Below, in pieces: positions 40,708 to 52,719 of a DNA stretch of 64,000 nucleotides (its first letter is position 1; every line of letters begins with the position of its first letter). The position numbers and the translations under genes are program-made. The stretch covers positions 1-64,000 of the forward strand of contig NZ_RCHN01000016.1 in NCBI RefSeq assembly GCF_003671495.1, read 5' to 3'. The notes below the pieces were generated by a model that was given only the letters and a program-made list of their open reading frames with translations, ran no database searches and was not told where the DNA came from. The stretch comes from Ketobacter sp. Its GTDB lineage: Bacteria > Pseudomonadota > Gammaproteobacteria > Pseudomonadales > Ketobacteraceae.

Positions 40708-43053
40708 TTACTGGTTAGCCAGTCGATTGTAATCCAGATACCCAAACTCGATGGGCTTGGCCTGCTTGAACGCTTTGTGCATGTCGTCACTGTATTGCCA
40801 AAACGCCGGGTTGGTGCGGCGCACGGCGTACCGGTCCAGCAACTTAATATAATCCTTCCGGTTCTTGATCTGTTGTACCTGCTCCACGAATGCCGGTATC
40901 TGTGCCGTGGTCATTTCGAAGAACACATTGGGATAAGAGCCGAGCAGGCCATGGCTTACCGTCAAGTCATCTTCCTGCGGCAGCCGGCGGTCTTCATCAC
41001 CAAACAGATGGGAAATATTGGTAAAGGCTGAGTTGCTGAGCACGCTGTAGTATTCCACCCGATCGCTGTTGTCGTCCTTGAGTTTGATGACGGACATCTG
41101 TGGCATATTGGCGGCGGCCTGGCCGGTGATGTTGTCCAGGTCAGAGAGGGCCGCCAGCACGGCGCCCTCCTGGAAGCCCTGAGTCAGGGCGTATTGTTGA
41201 TTCAGAACCGGTTTGAGTTTGTCCTGCAGCTTCAGATAAAGTTCCTGCAGGTGATCCTGCGATTGGTACTCCACCGAGGTGCTGCCCTCATAGGACCGTG
41301 CATACTGGTAGATATATTCTTTTACCGGATTCACCGAGCCACGATACCACTGATTGTGAACGGCTTGACGGTCCGCTTTGGGCAACAGGGTGAGGAAATT
41401 GAATTCACCTTCCATACGCAGAAAATCCATGTAAATACGGGTATTGAGTTGGTGCCCGACATTGCCGAACACATCGAAGCCCGCCACCAGTAAATAATGG
41501 ATGCGTTCCAGCAACGGATAGGTGATTACCCAGGCCGTTTGTGGCTTGCCGCCATGCAATCCTTTGATGACCGTGGCGCTGTCAAAATGGCGGTAGATGG
41601 TTAGCGCGGCGTTGTCATTGTCCCCGTCACCATCCCACAGCAGATCCAGGGATACATTGAATTGCTTGTCCACATAGGCGTTGAGGAAGCGGGTCTTCTC
41701 GGCAATGTATTTCTGTTCGTTGCTGGCATAGCTCATCCAGTTCAGCAAGCCGGCGCTGCTGCTGTCTTTGGCGGGCAGCTTCAACAGGTGGAGGTTTTCT
41801 TGCAAGGCTTTTTCCGCCAGCTCAGAGGAGCGGAACCGGGGATGCAGGAAGGTAACCCAGAAGTGATCGTTGATGACATTCAATGCCACCTGACCCCGGC
41901 ACACCGGGCTCTTGATGAATCCCATGATGGTGTATTGCGCTTCCTCCAGCATGAAACGGTAGCGGGCATAGCTGGGGATCTGCTGGAAGGTCTCAAACGG
42001 ATTGGACGCAGTTTTGATGTCGTAGGTCGGCAGTTTGCTCACCTGATACTGGTCATTCAGGAACCATTCACGCCAGTTGGCCATGCGTTCTTCATCCAGG
42101 CGGTAAGGCATATGGGTTTTCACCACCGGGGTTTCCTGATGTCGGCGTAGACGGTAGTAAACCCGTTCAACCTTGGGATCGTCGTAGGGGCGTCGTGTGC
42201 TGATCAGGTCGATGGGTTCGGCGGGCGGGGTGCGGGAACGGACCAGTTCGAAGAAAACCGGCTCGCTGCTGTCGTCAAAATACAAATGGGCCAGGTACAG
42301 ATGTTCAAACATGTAGCGGCTCATGAGCCTGGCTTGTAATGAATCCTGATTGAAAAACGTTTCCCATTTTTGCACCTGATGTTGCAGCGACGCGCTCAGG
42401 GGGGTGGGTGGCTCATAGGGTGAACCCACTTCAACCCAGCGCATCAGGGTGTCATGATCCTGTTGCTCCAGGCCGGGGAGCCCATAGGGCATGCCCCACA
42501 GGGGGTAAGAATCCTGGTAATCCTGATAGCTGTCCAGGTTGCTGCATTGTTGGTCCCGGTGCAGTTTGAAATCGAAGCTGTCTGGCAGTACTGCTACTTC
42601 GGGCAGCGGGTGTGCCTGCTTCTGTAACAGCAGCTGGGCCAGCACGCTGGCGTTGACGTTGGCCTCTGCGTCATTGCGACGTTCGTTTAACACCGGATAG
42701 AAGCCCCGGCTGCGCCAATCCGAGGTGGACAGAGCATCGTGAAACAGGCGGGTGGGTTCTGTGGCCAGCAACCGGGAACTCTCGTAAATGTATTCTTTGC
42801 TGGCGCCCCGGGTAATGCCTTCATAGGCGGTCAATTTGAGCTGGCAGGGGGCATCGTAGCAGGCATGACAGACCACGCAGCGCTGGTTCAGGATGGGTTG
42901 TACATCATTCTGGTAGCTGATCAGGGTGGAGGGTACTGGATGATCGAGGCGGTCTGGATCGCTGATTCCATAGAGGTCATCCCAGACATTGAAGGCCACT
43001 GTGGCACAACCTGAGATCACCAGGGCGAATGAAACAAACAACAAACGACGCAT
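40708..43053 (-). CDS. cti: Fatty acid cis/trans isomerase (Cti)
   Basis: A 781-residue periplasmic heme protein that converts cis- to trans-unsaturated fatty acids in membrane phospholipids, a rapid solvent and heat adaptation in Pseudomonas and Vibrio. A cytochrome-c type heme site CVVCH is at 59-63, in the family context QRCVVCHACYDAPCQLKL. The N-terminus carries a lipobox-like ISGC (Cys16), suggesting a lipoprotein; this is less usual and needs caution. Length matches Cti (about 760-780). Directly downstream of a two-component system on the same strand, 139 bp away. Confidence 0.93.
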   Translation of the reverse strand: MRRLLFVSFALVISGCATVAFNVWDDLYGISDPDRLDHPVPSTLISYQNDVQPILNQRCVVCHACYDAPCQLKLTAYEGITRGASKEYIYESSRLLATEPTRLFHDALSTSDWRSRGFYPVLNERRNDAEANVNASVLAQLLLQKQAHPLPEVAVLPDSFDFKLHRDQQCSNLDSYQDYQDSYPLWGMPYGLPGLEQQDHDTLMRWVEVGSPYEPPTPLSASLQHQVQKWETFFNQDSLQARLMSRYMFEHLYLAHLYFDDSSEPVFFELVRSRTPPAEPIDLISTRRPYDDPKVERVYYRLRRHQETPVVKTHMPYRLDEERMANWREWFLNDQYQVSKLPTYDIKTASNPFETFQQIPSYARYRFMLEEAQYTIMGFIKSPVCRGQVALNVINDHFWVTFLHPRFRSSELAEKALQENLHLLKLPAKDSSSAGLLNWMSYASNEQKYIAEKTRFLNAYVDKQFNVSLDLLWDGDGDNDNAALTIYRHFDSATVIKGLHGGKPQTAWVITYPLLERIHYLLVAGFDVFGNVGHQLNTRIYMDFLRMEGEFNFLTLLPKADRQAVHNQWYRGSVNPVKEYIYQYARSYEGSTSVEYQSQDHLQELYLKLQDKLKPVLNQQYALTQGFQEGAVLAALSDLDNITGQAAANMPQMSVIKLKDDNSDRVEYYSVLSNSAFTNISHLFGDEDRRLPQEDDLTVSHGLLGSYPNVFFEMTTAQIPAFVEQVQQIKNRKDYIKLLDRYAVRRTNPAFWQYSDDMHKAFKQAKPIEFGYLDYNRLANQ

Positions 43054-43192
43054 AAGACACAGTCCTTAACCCGCAGAAAGGTTCATATTATGGCACAAGT
43101 GTGACAAAACCCAGTCGTTTGGGCCGGACATCCAGGTCTGCAGCTTTGTTTTCAGGGGTTGTTCGTGCGAGGGTTCTTCAGTGTGTGGGAGC

Positions 43193-43837
43193 TCAGATGA
43201 GATTGAAATGCGACGCTTTGGTCACGGCCTGGGTGCGGGTTTTACAATTCAGCTTTTTCAGTATGCGAGCAATGTGGGTCTTTACGGTTTCCGCGCTTTT
43301 GCCGGTACTGAGTGCAATCTGCTTGTTGCTCATGCCAGTGGCCAGCCATTTAAGTGTGTCCAACTCGGCGTCGGTTAACTGAAGGTCCAGCGTGGCAGGC
43401 TGAGTGTCATTGGCGGTCTCCGCAACCGTCCACAGCGCTGGCTCCGGCTCCGGTGCTGCGAAATGTTCGCCGCCCTGCACGATTTGGGTGAGGGCCTGGA
43501 TGAAGTCATGAATGGACGATTCCTTGAACAGAAAACCTTGAGCGCCCAAGCTGCGGCAGTGCTGCAGTGCAATGGCGTTGAAGTGGGACGTCAACACTAC
43601 GACGGGAATGCCGGCAGGTCGTTGGTGACTGCGCAACAGGTTTTCGGCGGTGGACTGACGCAGGTGGTAGTCGCATAGAATCAGATCAAACTGTTCTGGC
43701 TGAGCCAGGCACTGCAGTGCCGCCTCTATGGATTCCACACTGACGGAGACAGTAAATCGCTGTGTACAGTTCAGAAGTGATGCCAGGCTTTCCCGCACCA
43801 GTGCCTGGTCTTCGATAAGCAGTATGCGGTAACTCAT
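43193..43837 (-). CDS. NarL/LuxR-family response regulator
   Basis: A 214-residue regulator: receiver domain with phospho-acceptor Asp56 in DLILCDYHLR, acidic residues Glu9-Asp10, then a LuxR-type HTH (LTDAELDTLKWLATGMSNKQIALSTGKSAETVKTHIARILKKL). Its start is 7 bp after the kinase stop. By position it pairs with the kinase at 43845-45047 and is a candidate activator of cti, like DesR for the Bacillus desaturase. No operator was identified. Confidence 0.93.
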   Translation of the reverse strand: MSYRILLIEDQALVRESLASLLNCTQRFTVSVSVESIEAALQCLAQPEQFDLILCDYHLRQSTAENLLRSHQRPAGIPVVVLTSHFNAIALQHCRSLGAQGFLFKESSIHDFIQALTQIVQGGEHFAAPEPEPALWTVAETANDTQPATLDLQLTDAELDTLKWLATGMSNKQIALSTGKSAETVKTHIARILKKLNCKTRTQAVTKASHFNLI

Positions 43838-43844
43838 AAGCAGT

Positions 43845-45047
43845 TCATACGCAAGGAATCGTCAGTTGGGCCCGAAAACCTTCCGGGGTCAGGGCCATGT
43901 CAACCTGGCCACCCAGCTGGGACACACGGGCCTGAATACCCTGCAACCCTTTGCCCGCCTGCAAGCCGTTCTGACCGCTGCCGTTGTCTTCCACGCTGAC
44001 GCTGAAGCGGGACGGGCTCTTCAGAATCATGATCTGCAGTTGGGAGGCGTTGGAATGGCGGATGCTGTTGGTGATGATCTCCTGGCAGACCCGAAACAGA
44101 GTCTCGCCACTGACCGCGGAGCAGCGACCGTCGAAGCCTTCGGTGTCCACTTCGATGCTCGGGCGCGGAATGGTGTGCGCCAGTTCCAGCAGCGCTGCTT
44201 TGACGTCAAACACCGGCGCCTGCCAGTTGTGGGAGAGGGAGCGGATCTGGGTGGCCATTTTCTGGGTGAGGGCAAGGGCGTTGCGCAGCAGCGGGTCCTG
44301 ACTTTGGTTGAGATAGCAATATTGATTCAGGTTGTGGCTGATGGCGGTGCTGAGATGACCCAGTTCGTCGTGCAGATCCCGCGCGATGGCCTCACGGGTT
44401 TCCTGTTGGGCACGGGATTCCAGCAGTTGTTGCGTGGTGTGCAGTTGTGCAAGCTGGGTATTGGCGATGGTTTTTTGCCGGAATTCATGGATCAGGCCAT
44501 TGAACAACAGATAGACCAGTAACTGGCTGCTCAGCATTTGCAGCAGGAACAGGGTGCCCAACAGTGGTTGCAGTAGCAGCCAGGCCATCAGGTTGGCGCC
44601 ACCCAGCAATGCCAATGCCTGCCGCGATGGCAAGCCGGACAGGGTGCCAGCGGGAAGTGCCAGTAGAAAGCCCACTGCAAAAGGATTGGTATAAGGGTTG
44701 GTGGCCGCAACCAGCGACGGACCATACGCGGCATGAATGAGGGCAATGGCGCTCACATAGTTGAGAGCGCTCAGCAACAGCAGCAGCGGGTGTTGTACCC
44801 GGCGCGGAAAATGCTTCAGTTCCCGTTGGGGGAAAATCAGCATCAGGTAGAGAAAAGACGATAAGAACAGGGGCACGAACAATAGGGCCGGTAGCGTCAG
44901 TGTCAGGTGGGCAGAGCCCTCAAACAGCGATGCCTCCAATGCTGGATAGAGTGCAACATAGGCGCAGCCCATCACCACCAGTCCGGTGCCGGAGAGCGCC
45001 AGGGCCCGTGCGAGAAAATACGCCGGCAGTCGATCAGTCAGGTTCAT
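43845..45047 (-). CDS. Membrane histidine kinase, HisKA_3 (DesK/NarX-like)
   Basis: A 400-residue kinase. About six hydrophobic spans fill residues 10-185 with almost no extracytoplasmic domain, then a short coiled coil and His226 in REAIARDLHDELGHLSTAI, followed by a HATPase (CQEIITNSIRHSNAS; SVEDNGSG; GKGLQGIQARVSQLGG). This all-membrane sensor layout is that of DesK, which senses membrane thickness and fluidity. Context next to cti supports the same signal here; that is inference. Confidence 0.92.
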   Translation of the reverse strand: MNLTDRLPAYFLARALALSGTGLVVMGCAYVALYPALEASLFEGSAHLTLTLPALLFVPLFLSSFLYLMLIFPQRELKHFPRRVQHPLLLLLSALNYVSAIALIHAAYGPSLVAATNPYTNPFAVGFLLALPAGTLSGLPSRQALALLGGANLMAWLLLQPLLGTLFLLQMLSSQLLVYLLFNGLIHEFRQKTIANTQLAQLHTTQQLLESRAQQETREAIARDLHDELGHLSTAISHNLNQYCYLNQSQDPLLRNALALTQKMATQIRSLSHNWQAPVFDVKAALLELAHTIPRPSIEVDTEGFDGRCSAVSGETLFRVCQEIITNSIRHSNASQLQIMILKSPSRFSVSVEDNGSGQNGLQAGKGLQGIQARVSQLGGQVDMALTPEGFRAQLTIPCV

Positions 45048-45139
45048 AGGCCGAGAATATGCGTGTTTGGTTCATGGTGGTTTCACAGCGGTATAGCATG
45101 CCGGCAGCAGGCCCGTCCAGGGCTGTTGGGCTGAGGGCT

Positions 45140-46195
45140 TTAGTCTGTGTCTGTGTTCGATTGTGGGTGAATACGATTCAGGAACGCGTCAATGCGCTGA
45201 TTCAGGTCCTCCGCTTCGTGGTGCAGCCAGTGGCTGCCGCTGGGGTAGGTCACCAGCTCCAGATCAGGCACCAGGTCTTCGATGCCGTTGAGCGTGTCCG
45301 GAGCAAAGTAAGGATCGGCCAGACCCCACAGAAACAGAGTGGGCCGCTTCACTGAATAAATCTTGCGTTGGAACGGTGTCAGTTCGGCCGGGTAGTCCTG
45401 CTCATTGGGTGGGTACGGCATGGCACGATAGTAGTGTTTCATGGTTTTCCAGCGCGCGGTGGGCACCCAGTTTTCCCACATCAAGCGCAGAATACGTTGG
45501 CCGGAATAGAAGCCACTCTCAAAAATAGAGAAGTCGCTGAAAATAATCTTGGAGAAGTTGAGTTGATCCTTAAGGCCGGTGCCCTGGGCGTAGTCGACAT
45601 AGCGACTGCGGTGCGCCTGATCGCTGTTGGGGTCGAGCAAGGCCCGGCCGAACAGGTAAGGGTGGGGAACACTGAGTACCACCAGGCCATCAATGGCGTC
45701 CGGGTGCAGCATGCCCATGATCCAGGCAATGGCGCCGCCAAAGTCATGACCCACCAGGGTGGCGCTGTCATAACCCAGGCAGCGGATCAGGGCGCGGATC
45801 TCCCAGCCGATTTCAATAAAGTCGTATTCTTCAATGGCGTCCGGGCTGGAGGAATAGTGATGGCCTTTCAGGTCGATGGCCACTGCGTGATGGCGTTCGC
45901 CGAAGTATTCCAGTTGTTGCTCCCAGGCGTAGGCGAATTCGGGAAAGCCATGCAGGAACAGAATAAGGTGGCGGGCGTTGTCCGGCTTTTTTTCGATGGC
46001 GTAGTAATCCCAGGTGTTACCGTCGATGTCCTGGATGCTGATTATGGATTCTGCAAAACTGCGGTTCCATTGCCCCACCCATCCCTGTTCCAGTCGTTTT
46101 TGGTGGATGGCATCGGGGATAAAAGCCGATTGATTGCAAGTGCCCGCCCAGGTGGGGGTGGACAGTAAAATACAGATCAGAAGTGTTGTACGCAT
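45140..46195 (-). CDS. Exported alpha/beta hydrolase, epoxide-hydrolase/dehalogenase-like
   Basis: A 351-residue protein with a signal peptide (MRTTLLICILLSTPTWA). Catalytic features: oxyanion motif HGFPE (82-86), nucleophile Asp151 in VGHDFGG, acid probably Asp294 in GLADPYF, base His322 in GSHWLHHE. An aspartate nucleophile with HGxP indicates epoxide hydrolase or haloalkane dehalogenase rather than an esterase; secretion recalls P. aeruginosa Cif. The start at 46195 gives the signal peptide; the frame runs further upstream into holA. It lies where nadD often follows holA. Confidence 0.85.
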   Translation of the reverse strand: MRTTLLICILLSTPTWAGTCNQSAFIPDAIHQKRLEQGWVGQWNRSFAESIISIQDIDGNTWDYYAIEKKPDNARHLILFLHGFPEFAYAWEQQLEYFGERHHAVAIDLKGHHYSSSPDAIEEYDFIEIGWEIRALIRCLGYDSATLVGHDFGGAIAWIMGMLHPDAIDGLVVLSVPHPYLFGRALLDPNSDQAHRSRYVDYAQGTGLKDQLNFSKIIFSDFSIFESGFYSGQRILRLMWENWVPTARWKTMKHYYRAMPYPPNEQDYPAELTPFQRKIYSVKRPTLFLWGLADPYFAPDTLNGIEDLVPDLELVTYPSGSHWLHHEAEDLNQRIDAFLNRIHPQSNTDTD

Positions 46196-46277
46196 CCTGG
46201 CGCCTGCCTTGTGTTCGGTGTATTCGAGGTGTTGGGTGTGCCGAAAGCAGGATGCAGGAATGTCAGATACAGGAACA

Positions 46278-46293
46278 TCCCCCGAATGGGGGA
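46278..46293. other. Small hairpin between holA and the hydrolase gene
   Basis: TCCCCC-GAAT-GGGGGA, six pairs, just past the holA stop on the minus strand. No T tract, so at best a weak terminator. Confidence 0.3.
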
Positions 46294-46299
46294 GTGGCT

Positions 46300-47330
46300 T
46301 CAGGCGATGGAGAGTTGCGTGGGGCGCACCCGGCCGGAGAGCCAGAGAATGATGGTGTTGAAGCCGTCCCAGGGATTGCCTTCTCCCATGCCTTTGATGG
46401 CTTGGTCGATGCGGGCGGCCTCCAGCAGGCAGTGACGGAACACGTTGCCGGACAAACGTTGCAGGGCGGATTGGAACATCGGTTTGCGGCTGTCCCAGAT
46501 GCGGTACTCCTGCATCACCCGTGCCGCAGCCATGCCGTTGCTGATGAGCTGGGCCATGCCGGCCAGGGCACGGATTTCCTTGCTGAAGGCCCATAGCAAC
46601 ACGGTGGGCTCGGTGCCACCGGCTTTTAATTGGTTGAGCATTTTGATGGCGTGGGCATCGTTACCCTTCAAGGCTTCGTCCACCAGGTCGTACAGGTTGT
46701 AACGGGCGTGGTCCGCCACGGACTCTTCAATGTCTGCCACGTCCAGTGGGCCTTTGCCCCGCAGCAGCACCAGCTTTTCCACTTCCTGTGAAGCCGCCAG
46801 CAGGTTGCCTTCCACCCGTTCCGCCAGCAGTTGCACGGCATCCCGGGTGGGCTCCAGTCCGGCGTTGCGCATGCGTTGGTGAATCCACTGGGGCAGCTGG
46901 TTAATATCAATGGGCCACACCTGAATCAGGGCGCCGGCCTGTTCGATTTTCTGGAACCATTTGGTGGCCTGGGTTTTCTTGTCCACCTTGGGAATGATCA
47001 GCAGCAGGACGTTGTCCGGATTGGGATTGTCGCAATAGGCCTGCAGGGTTTTCTTGGCGGCGTCATCAAATTTGGGTTTGTCGTGGCGCACTTCCAGGAT
47101 TTTGCGATCACCGAACAGGGACATGCTGTTGCCGGCTTCCAACAGGTCGGACCAATTGAAGCCCGCTTCCACTGGAAACAGTTCCCGTTCGGTGAAACCC
47201 TGTTGACGGCAAGCCTTCCGAATGTGGTCTGCGGCTTCCTGCATCAACAGGGTTTCATCGCCGCTCAGGATATACACCGGCAAAGCCTGACCCTTGGCAA
47301 AATGCTCTTTCAACTGATTGGGGCGCAGTT

Positions 47331-47334
<4 letters not shown>
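46300..47334 (-). CDS. holA: DNA polymerase III subunit delta
   Basis: A 344-residue clamp-loader subunit that opens the beta clamp. Family features: LRPNQLKEHFAKGQALPVYILSGDETLLMQEA at the N-terminus, VFRLF-like GDRKILEVR, QWIHQRMRNAGLEPTRDAVQLLAERVEGNLLAASQEVEKL and the C-terminal helical collar domain. The start overlaps the lptE stop by four bases. Third gene of the leuS-lptE-holA operon. Confidence 0.96.
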
Positions 47335-50425
<3,091 letters not shown>

Positions 50426-50681
50426 TCAAAGGGCCTGTGCAAGGACCATTAAAAGGCCATTAAGGATACCGCACCCGGTTGGCAACAGATAGGGGCGAGC
50501 CCGCTTTGGTGCCTCTGGCCGGGGAGGGTATGGCGATTCAGGGAATCGGGCAGGATACACCAAATGGCGCCGGGAAGACACGTCTGCGCGGTGGTGACGG
50601 GCCGGTGGCTGAGCTGGGTAAGGTAGCGCTTTGATTACCGCCCACCCCCCGATCCGCACATCTCTGACCAGAGGAGCGCTC

Positions 50682-51920
50682 ATGCAGGATAGGCCATTCG
50701 ACATCATTCTCTGGGGCGCCACCGGCCATACGGGCCGTCCGGCGGCGTTGTACCTGCAGCGGCAGTATGGCCATCAGCTGCGTTGGGCCATCGCCGGCCG
50801 CGATCGGGCCCGGCTGGAGCGAGTCCGGGCCGAGACCGGCAACCCGGCGCTGCCAATTTTTATTGTGCCCGGCTCGGATCGGGCGGCGGCGGATCAGGTG
50901 GCCGCCCAAACCCGGGTGCTGGCCTCCACGGTGGCGCCGGCGGCACGATACGCCAGTGAGATGGTGGCAGCCTGTATTGCCCACGGCACCCATATGGCGG
51001 ATCTGTGTGGCGAGCTGCACTGGCTGCGGCACATGATGGACACCCACGACCCGGCGGCCCAGGCCGGCAACGTCAAAATCGTCAATTGCTGTGGATTGGA
51101 TTCCATCCCGTCGGAATACCTGGTGCATCGGATGCAGCAGGGGGCGCTGGCCCAGTATGGCGAGTACTGCACTCACATCACCAACTGTTTCAGCCACGGC
51201 CATATCGCGGTGAGCGGGGGCAGTTTTGCCAGTGGTAAAGGGGTGATGGAGGCGGTGGCCAGTGATCCTGCCATGGCGGACATGATCGCCAACCCCTACA
51301 GCCTGAACCCTCCGGACCAGCTGCAGGGCCCCCACTGCCCGGATCTGGGGCAGGTACAGTTTGATGCGGACTTCGGTCAGTGGGTGATGCCTTTTCCCCT
51401 GGGTCAGATCAATGCGCGAGTGGTGCGGCGCAGCCACGCCCTGTTGGGGTATCCGTGGGGGGATCAGTTCACGTATCGGGAGGCCAAGCTGGCGGGTCGT
51501 GGCCCCCTGAAGCGCTTGCAGGCGGAGTTGGAAACTCGCCTCACCCGTTTGTTTGTGGAGGCGGACCCCCGTTCCCGCAGCGGGCGCTTTCTGCACAGCC
51601 TGGGGCCGAAGGAGGGCAGCGGGCCCACGGATCGGCAAATTGCCCGCAACGGCCCCTGCGGGTTCAAAGCGGTGGGGGTGACAGCGTCTGGCAAAAAACT
51701 GAAAGGCTGGATGCATACCCATTGGGACCCCGGCCACGGGGGCACGGCGGCCATGCTGGTGGATGCGGCCTATTGCCTGGCCCGGCGCCAGGATGAGATC
51801 GAGGCGGAAACCGGCCGCAGCGGTGGGTTCCTGACCCCCTACCTGGCCATGGGCGAGGTGTTACGGGAGCAATTGCAGGCCAATGCCGGCATTCACTGGG
51901 GCTTGGAGTCGACGGTGTAA
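50682..51920 (+). CDS. Saccharopine-dehydrogenase-like / trans-acting enoyl-reductase family protein
   Basis: A 412-residue protein with an N-terminal Rossmann fold: FDIILWGATGHTGRPAALYLQ (GATGHTG 12-18), WAIAGRDRARLE, then CCGLDSIPSEYL in the catalytic domain. This branch of saccharopine-dehydrogenase-like proteins includes mycobacterial trans-acting enoyl reductase of phthiocerol lipid synthesis; the substrate here is unknown. Start 50682 follows GAGGAG at 50671-50676. The 3' end overlaps the convergent TetR gene by 28 bp. Confidence 0.8.
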   Translation: MQDRPFDIILWGATGHTGRPAALYLQRQYGHQLRWAIAGRDRARLERVRAETGNPALPIFIVPGSDRAAADQVAAQTRVLASTVAPAARYASEMVAACIAHGTHMADLCGELHWLRHMMDTHDPAAQAGNVKIVNCCGLDSIPSEYLVHRMQQGALAQYGEYCTHITNCFSHGHIAVSGGSFASGKGVMEAVASDPAMADMIANPYSLNPPDQLQGPHCPDLGQVQFDADFGQWVMPFPLGQINARVVRRSHALLGYPWGDQFTYREAKLAGRGPLKRLQAELETRLTRLFVEADPRSRSGRFLHSLGPKEGSGPTDRQIARNGPCGFKAVGVTASGKKLKGWMHTHWDPGHGGTAAMLVDAAYCLARRQDEIEAETGRSGGFLTPYLAMGEVLREQLQANAGIHWGLESTV

Positions 51921-52558
51921 AAATAGCGCCGCATCAGGCACACCAGCTCCTCGACGATCTCTTCATCCCGATAATAGGGCACCGGTTCCAGCAGATGTTT
52001 CGACAACAGGGACGATCCCGCCGTAAAGGCCACGTACACCGCCCGGTCCAGGTCCGGCACCGTGAGCCGCTGCCGCTGGCGGCTCAGAAAGCGGTGCATG
52101 GCCTCCATCAGCCGGCGCTCAAATTCACGCCCTTCCGGCAGGGTCGAGAGGATGTACTGACTCTTCAGCAGTTCCGCCATCACGCCGCCACTTTGACGAA
52201 AATACTGAATGCCCAGGGTGGCCCAAAGGCGGGTGGATTCCTCCACTGACACATCGCCCAATTGTTCCAGCAAATCGTTCAGGCGCCGGGTCATCTCATT
52301 GAGATGGGTCTGAATCAGTGCACTCAACAGCGCCTGTTTGTTGGGAAAATACTGGTACAGGGTGGCGATGTTGCAATTGGCGCGCTCAGCCACCTTGTTG
52401 GTGGTGAGGGCCTCGAGCCCGGACTCGATCACCAGTTCGCCGGTGGCGGCGATGATGCGTTGCACCGTCTGCTTGGCCCGGGGCTGTTTGGGCTGCTTGC
52501 TCAGGGTGCTGAGAGGGGTTGTGAGTAGGCTACTCAGGGGTGGAATGCTGTCCGTCAT
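51893..52558 (-). CDS. TetR-family transcriptional regulator
   Basis: A 221-residue repressor-type protein. The HTH is at about 30-75 (QRIIAATGELVIESGLEALTTNKVAERANCNIATLYQYFPNKQALLSALI) and the C-terminal ligand domain follows. It is divergent from the DUF2236 gene at 52720, with a palindromic candidate operator between them, so it probably controls that gene and itself. Confidence 0.92.
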   Translation of the reverse strand: MTDSIPPLSSLLTTPLSTLSKQPKQPRAKQTVQRIIAATGELVIESGLEALTTNKVAERANCNIATLYQYFPNKQALLSALIQTHLNEMTRRLNDLLEQLGDVSVEESTRLWATLGIQYFRQSGGVMAELLKSQYILSTLPEGREFERRLMEAMHRFLSRQRQRLTVPDLDRAVYVAFTAGSSLLSKHLLEPVPYYRDEEIVEELVCLMRRYFYTVDSKPQ

Positions 52559-52577
52559 CAGTTGTCAGCCATGAAAA

Positions 52578-52604
52578 CCAAGTACTAACCAAGTAATTAC
52601 TTGG
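52578..52604. promoter_or_regulatory. Candidate TetR operator
   Basis: A perfect 16-base palindrome CCAAGTAATTACTTGG (52589-52604) is preceded 11 bp upstream by a further half-site CCAAGTA (52578-52584). It lies 20-46 bp upstream of the TetR start and 116 bp before the DUF2236 gene. Confidence 0.7.
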
Positions 52605-52719
52605 ATTATGCTCAAGGCTCAGGCAAATGCCAACCCGTGTGACGATTTCGGTCCTATCTTCTGGATTCACCGTATCCAGACTGACCCATTTAAGGACCTA
52701 ATAATTTCAGGAGCCATCC

